DNA from: Hypericum androsaemum
Lineage: Eukaryota > Streptophyta > Magnoliopsida > Malpighiales > Hypericaceae
Assembly (NCBI GenBank): GCA_963995505.1
Contig: OZ023189.1
Coordinates: 3,299,155 to 3,363,154 of the forward strand
Direction: 5' to 3'
DNA length: 64,000 nucleotides
Part shown: positions 57,972 through 64,000 of the stretch, piece after piece
Position numbering within the stretch: position 1 is the stretch's first letter
Layout of the letters: the number at the start of each line of letters is the position of its first letter
Program-made: the position numbers and the translations under genes
The notes under the pieces: generated by a model
The model's input: only the letters and a program-made list of their open reading frames with translations
Told to the model about the DNA's origin: nothing
The model's database searches: none

Positions 57972-59962
57972 ATAAACATGAAAATAGGAACAGTATCAAA
58001 ATTGGTAAAAAAATATTTTAATCATTTTTTAAGTCTCGTCTAATAATTAATTGACGAGAGTCAAACACAAAATTTTGAGTCATTTTTTATATTTGTCTTT
58101 GCTTTAGAATCGTTTGAAATAAACTCTTGAATTTTGAGTGATTCGACAACTTTTACTCATTTGATAGCAAAATGGACAAATTTAGTGAGAAATTGCATTT
58201 GATGAATGAGTTTTGCAGGGCTTACCGACTTTGAAAGATATCTTGGTTATGTTTGGAGCCGAATTTGAAAAATTAGTTAGACAAAAAAAATAAAGAGTTA
58301 ACACTGGGTCCAACTGCTATATTTTTACTCTCTCGAACTTAATTCATTTTTTTAAACTACAATAAGTAATTTACCAAAGTTGGTTTGTTAGTTCACCAGA
58401 CTAAGACATGATACCATATCATTGCTCTCGTGTCATTACAACAAACATCAAGTGAACATTGATCCATTTGCGGTATCATTCATACTAAATATCATCCAAA
58501 ATTATTTATAGCAAATGAAACACCATCAGAATATTTTAGATATTTCTTTACATAATTTGACCAACATCTATATTTTTAATCAAATATTCAAACTAACTAT
58601 TTTAATATTCGTACCCGAAAATATAAATGTTGGATAATTTGAATGTGTATCCGAATATTGAAATATTTGAATGTGAAACTCAAAAATAGATATGATACAT
58701 GTATATCATATATTAGATAAAATGATTACTCTTAATTGAGTTAAATCATGATGAAGAAAATAGAATATGAAAGAATTTAGGGTAAGTAAAAGAATATAAA
58801 AAAAATATATTCTTGAACAAAATTTTGTGGACTGTGAAAATAGATGTGACAAAAATTTGAAGATGGGTTGAGACTAATACAACGTTAAATTTTCTGCGGA
58901 TCATTTCTTGCACCAGGTTGGAACAGAAATCCCTACCCATGCACGTACAAGCCCGAGTACAGATTTTCACAAGAGGGTCCAATTTTGTTGTTTTTTAAGT
59001 ACCAAGGGTCCATTGAGTAGCCAGATGGTTCAATTGAAGGCCACCATTACCAATATCTAGAACTAGAAGTCAACAAGACAGCAACTATTTACTCTCCTCC
59101 TTCCATTTGTTTGGTCTGATAGTAGGCTTATGAGACAAATCCGGAATCAGACAAAATTGAGGAGTTGGATTAAATCCTACCAAGAAAAGGATTAGAGAAA
59201 AGAGAGCCAATACGATAAAAAAGGAAAAAGAATTAACAGAAAACTAAATAAAGAAGAAAAAACTAAAGGGAGCTGCCAAACTAACAGAAAACATAAACAG
59301 GAATACCAGCAGTCCCTCTGTTGTGCTTTTATTTTCTTCGAAAATCTGTGAAACCGCTCATTTAATAAAAACAATACAGGAATTTAATAATTACAATGTA
59401 CTTGATATCACAATTTCTTACTTGTACCGTTCTACGTGTCATCTGAGTGATAAAATTTTTAAAAATTAGACTCGTTGTATATTTTTAAAACTACGTAATA
59501 TTTAAGTGAGAAACAGTAATATTGCACAATAATATAGTACAATATTCCCTTAACTTTATTACAAACATCCAATCAGTTTCATTTCATTTCCTTTTATAGG
59601 ATGAGTTTCAGTTATCAGAGGCAAAAAGAAAAGAAAAGAAAAGAGGAGAGATAAAACATAACCCCCCAAAAAAAAAAACACAAAGACAAGACCAGATTGA
59701 TGTCCTTGTCTGTTTCCAGCTATTACATTCTCTCCCTCCCTTTTTCTCCTCCATTGCGTTGCTTCCAAAAAGAGAGGACTAATGTCCTTTGTTCCTTGAA
59801 ACCAACCCACAAGACAAGACAAGACAACACAAACAGACAGAACTTTGAAAAAAAAAAGAGAAGAAAGCAGAAGAGATGAGCAAGGACAGGCCAATGAAGA
59901 AGAATGCCAATGACAGATAAGCCAAATTGAACACGAGGGAAGAGAAAACAAAAGAGAGGGAG
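57972..59962. other. AT-rich intergenic region and PIP5K promoter/5' UTR
   Basis: No gene seen from 57972 to about 59560. The purine/pyrimidine-rich sequence just upstream of 59963 (gaagaaagcagaagagatga and neighbours) is a probable 5' leader. Short - strand frames here are cysteine/leucine/serine-rich shadows of A/G-rich leader. Confidence 0.4.
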
Positions 59963-62900
59963 ATGAACAAAGAGAGCAAAAGCATTGTGAAGGCCTGGGA
60001 AGCAACAGTTAGGAAATCACAAGGTGCAACAAAGAAGAAGAGATCAAACACAATATTCGGGACGATGATGATGTCAGCTGCTGCAGTTGCACACGTGGAT
60101 GATGATGATGATGTCAGCAGCAGCTGCTACCATGCTGAGAAGGTGTTCTCCAATGGGGAGTTGTACACGGGGAGCTGGCTTGATGGTGCCCCTCATGGCA
60201 ATGGCAAGCACCTCTGGACCGACGGGTGCATGTACGTGGGGGAGTGGCTCAAGGGGAAGACGACGGGTAAAGGCAAGTTCAGCTGGCCCTCCGGTTCCAC
60301 CTACGAAGGCGACTTCAAGTCCGGCTTCATGGATGGCAAGGGCACCTACACCGGCTTTTCGGGTGACACCTACAGGGGCTCGTGGGTTATGAACCTCATG
60401 CATGGGGCTGGGACCAAGAGCTACGCCAGCGGGGATCGCTACGAGGGCGAGTGGAGGCGAGGATTGCAAGATGGCCATGGGAGGTACCTTTGGAAGAATG
60501 GCAACCAATACATTGGCCACTGGAAGAATGGGATCATGAATGGCAACGGCACTATGATCTGGAGCAATGGCAACCGATACGACGGGTTCTGGGACGATGG
60601 TTTCCCTAAAGGGAATGGGACCTTCAGGTGGGCTGATGGGAGCTTCTATGTTGGTGTTTGGAGCAAGGACCCTAAGGAGCAGAATGGGACTTATTATCCG
60701 TCCGGGAATGTGTCCGGGAACCTGGATTGGGATCCTCGCGACGTGTTTTCTGTTGACCTGAATGGTTGCAGGGTCTCCTCCTGCGAAAGGATGTCCATTC
60801 TGCCTTCTCAGAAGGTCGTGAACTTGCCTGCAATCCTCGATCACGGGCCTGCTGCGAATGAGGCGAAGGGCAATGCCGGTGATGGGAGGCCGAGGAGGAG
60901 GTCTGTTGATGATGGAAGAAGACGGTTGAGTAACTACGGCTCCGAAGGGGTGGTTGACTACTCTTTTGGTGGCATGGATGGAGGGGATTTGAGGGATGGA
61001 AATGACAGGTCCATGAGGAGTCAGATCGAAGAGATGGAGTCGACAATGCGCAAACTGAGAATCAAACCCGCAAAGAAGCAAGGCGAGACGATTAGGAAAG
61101 GACATAAGAATTACGAGCTCATGCTCAATCTGCAGCTGGGAATCAGGTATTTGATATTCACCAAACTGCTTGATTGTTTGCTATTCTTCGTACGGGTTGG
61201 TTTTCATATAAAGAGATACGTTGTTATTATTGATCTGCAAGCTATAATTGTTTTTTGAGCATAAATTGGATCATTGTAGCAGTTCACCATTACAAGTTCT
61301 CCGAGGCAGGCGACTTTATGTCAACTGAGTATTGATTCGGACATTGTTGTAATGTGCAGGCATTCAGTGGGGCGTCCGGCTCCTGCTATATCTCTTAATC
61401 TCAAGTCTTCCGCTTTTGATCCGAAAGAGAAGATTTGGACCAAGTTTCCATCAGAAGGATCGAAGCACACGCCACCTCATCAGTCGTCCGAGTTCAAATG
61501 GAAAGACTATTGCCCTGTAGTTTTCAGGTCAGGATTCAATGATGGTGCATTTGTCTTGCGGTCAATGTTCTTACAATCTGTCGCAAAGATTCGCGCCAAT
61601 ACGAAGTGGTATCACGTGTGTTTGCAGGACTCTCAGGAAGCTGTTCAATGTTGATGCAGCTGATTACATGCTATCCATATGTGGCAATGAAGCTCTCAGA
61701 GAGCTGTCGTCGCCCGGAAAGAGCGGAAGTTTCTTCTATTTGACGAATGACGACCGCTACATGATAAAGACAATTAAGAAGGCTGAAGCTAAAGTTAGTG
61801 AATTCCTCTGCTCCCGTCTGATTTACCTTTTGAGAAGTGAATCATGTAGTCTCAAATTTGATTGCAGGTGCTCATAAGGATGCTCCCTGCCTACTATAAA
61901 CATGTTCGGGCATTCGAGAACACTCTAGTCACCAAGTTTTACGGCCTTCATTGTGTAAAGCTAACCGGGCCAAGTCAAAAGAAGGTATAACTCAAGGAAC
62001 ATGAGAGAGATACAACTTCTTCAACAAATAAGCTGATTCCATGTCTCAGTTTTGTTTAAATTATAATTGGCCAGGTTCGATTTGTCATAATGGGGAACTT
62101 GTTTTGCACCGAGTATGCGATACATCGGCGTTTTGACTTGAAAGGTTCATCCCATGGTCGAACAACTGCCAAACCTGAGGCCGAAATCGACGCGAATACA
62201 ACGCTCAAGGACCTCGACCTCAACTTCATATTCCACTTGCAGAAAGTTTGGTTCCAAGATTTCTGCAGGTGATAAATGATGTCTCAAATTGTTTTTCTAG
62301 TCTTGAGGTGACAATGCACAAAGTAGAACCTTGTCCTGCAGCTACCGAGTTTTTCTTTTACCATATTTTCGCTGTAATTTGAATTCTCCTCTAGTGCAGA
62401 CAAGTGGATAGAGATTGTGACTTTCTTGAACAAGAACGAATTATGGATTACAGTCTGTTGGTTGGTCTTCACTTCCGCGAAGCTTCTTTCAGGGATACTG
62501 TGACACCACCGCGTACTTCTGGCGTACGTACACCGAATGAACCTCGAACTCCTAATGGTAGCTCACAGTATATCCATATCAATGTGTCTTTCTACTTCTT
62601 TAAGGGCTTCTTTTCCTTCTGATTGAAACAGTACCCTACTTGTTATCTGCAGGGAGAGGTGACGCAGACAATGAATCAGGAGCTCCTCGCCTTTCGATGG
62701 TTGAGTTCGATAAGATCGTCTTCGATCCCAGTCGGTAAAGTGCATTCTGGCTCTTTCTTCCATCTATTCTTTCTCGTGTTGACACACTTTATTTATTTCA
62801 TTCTGTTCGGATTGCATTATGCAGGTTGGCATCCGTCAAGTTGGGCATCAACATGCCAGCACGGATAGAAAAGACAATCAGACGAGCAGATTTCGAATCT

Positions 62901-63113
62901 CAAAGGGTAGGCGAACCAACCGGCGAGTTGCATGATGTGATCCTGTACTTCGGTATCATTGACATTCTACAAGACTACGACATTAGCAAGAAGCTCGAGC
63001 ATGCATACAAATCAATGCAGTACGATGCAACATCGATCTCAGCTGTCGATCCCAAGCAATACTCGAGACGATTTCGGGATTTTATATTCAGAGTCTTTGC
63101 AGATGACACTTGA
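59963..63113 (+). CDS. PIP5K: phosphatidylinositol-4-phosphate 5-kinase with MORN repeats (8 exons, 785 aa)
   Basis: Makes phosphatidylinositol 4,5-bisphosphate from PI4P at the plasma membrane; subfamily B plant enzyme. Exons 59963-61146, 61360-61527, 61628-61793, 61868-61984, 62075-62268, 62400-62557, 62653-62734, 62825-63113; total 2358 nt, exactly 786 codons. Start chosen at 59963 because [20 protein letters not shown] is the usual N-terminus; an in-frame ATG at 59927 would add 12 residues. Residues about 60-245 are eight or so MORN repeats ([36 protein letters not shown] and so on). The kinase domain has [20 protein letters not shown] (ATP-binding lysine), [23 protein letters not shown] and the activation-loop end with [13 protein letters not shown]. 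It ends RVFADDT. All motifs intact. Which PIP5K number it corresponds to is not decided. Confidence 0.95.
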
Positions 63114-64000
63114 AAGTTCAGCCGGCCTCCATACTTCAAACTGCAGGCTCCGGTGCCATCCAGATCAGAAGTCACTGCCAACAAGCATTGGTTCAGCTTC
63201 ACCACTAGGCCGAATACTGATCCAAGCAGACGGGTTTTCCACTCCAGAAACGCGCTCAGAGGGGGCGGCATTGTAACTTCAGTCCCCACCACAACCACCA
63301 TCTCTCACTACTGATTTATGACAGCAGCCGATTCGTTGTAGGAACATAGAGACTAACCTGTAAACACGAGGTTACTACTCGAGCTTGTTTCAGTTGTACA
63401 TGAGTTTTTACCAAGCGTAGGGGCCGAGTCGTTGTCCATTCTTTCTTGTACCTAATGTCTCAACCCCAGAGGGTGATGAGGACAGTCCCCAGAGTTTCAC
63501 AATGACCACAGTCGTGGAGCCCAACTCTTTAGATTCTCACTTTTTTTTATAGCTAGAAAAATGCAGATTCATTCTTAGTCTAATCAATGCAATGTCAAAG
63601 TCAATGTTCCAACTTTCACAAAAAAAAAGTCAATGTTCCAACTTCGTGAATACATTACCTTGTGCATTTTCCAGACTAAAAAAGATCAAGCGAATACGTC
63701 AACAGATGTGCTTCAGAAAAAAAATATAATGTCAACGGATCAGTTCGTGGGCGCCAATTATGGTGCAAGATAGGGAACTTGGTTTCCCACCATGGGACCA
63801 CCAACGACGTGGAATAGCATATTAGTTATAATAATCAATTGAAATATATTTTTGGTTCATATTATCTACTACCGATTAACCCAAATTTGAGTGAAGTGAG
63901 ACCTTTCAAAGGTTGCAAAATTTTTGTAACAAGTATTTAAAATTGTTGCATTCCCAAGAACTCGAATTTAAAAATTTATTAAATTAAAACAATATTCTTA
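63114..64000 (+). other. 3' UTR of PIP5K gene and downstream intergenic sequence
   Basis: About 63114-63610 is the probable untranslated trailer (aatcaatgcaatgtc near 63580). The motif gtcaatgttccaactt occurs twice, at 63600 and 63630, a short tandem duplication. Beyond 63650 nothing is recognised. Confidence 0.5.

Noticed and set aside
60074..61105. 343-residue - strand frame antisense to PIP5K exon 1
   Set aside because: Antisense shadow of the glycine-rich MORN repeats; Ile/Pro-rich composition follows from the complementary codons.

Overview
The window is nuclear DNA of a flowering plant, most likely a eudicot. The genes are intron-rich with GT-AG junctions. They include plant-specific families: a SPIKE1-type ROP activator, a DMP membrane protein and a MORN-repeat PIP5K. 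The spaces between genes are AT-rich and full of plant transposons: Ty1/copia, Cassandra TRIMs, Mutator-like, pogo-like and PIF/Harbinger. There is no sign of bacterial or organellar origin.

Layout. 1-10974 (+): the last 19 coding exons of a SPIKE1 (DOCK-family) gene whose 5' part lies outside the window. 11340-11890: simple and CCCA-rich repeats. 12411-13007 (-): a single-exon DMP (DUF679) gene. 13230-18970: a graveyard of DNA transposons. It holds an internally deleted pogo-like element, two Mutator-like elements with perfect 9-bp target duplications (one carrying a captured host-gene fragment), and a second pogo-like 3' end. 19412-26868 (-): a nearly intact copia retrotransposon with two LTRs and a 5-bp target duplication, its gag-pol frame broken by one stop codon. 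27785-34437 (-): a complete 15-exon SET/MYND/TPR protein (SMYD4-like, 778 aa). 36922-37185 (-): a small coiled-coil gene. 37400-51240: nested repeats, including a solo LTR, Cassandra LTRs, a Harbinger remnant, a copia 3' fragment and a truncated LTR. 51257-57971 (-): a decayed second copia element, split by a composite 2.7-kb insertion. 59963-63113 (+): a complete 8-exon phosphatidylinositol-4-phosphate 5-kinase with MORN repeats (785 aa).

The host genes are independently transcribed; nothing indicates an operon-like relationship. SPIKE1 and PIP5K both act at the membrane/actin/trafficking interface, but their proximity alone is no evidence of cooperation.

The most unusual structure is at 51975-54668. 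A long LTR of one family is joined exactly at a tRNA-Met primer-binding site to the body of a Cassandra TRIM, followed by three 5S-rRNA-derived Cassandra LTRs. The whole block is bounded by one 5-bp duplication (cccac), and removing it with one duplication copy gives an uninterrupted host-element frame. It looks like a chimeric retroelement that integrated as one unit. Exon boundaries were read by eye from splice sites and phase; the three multi-exon genes each add up to a whole number of codons.
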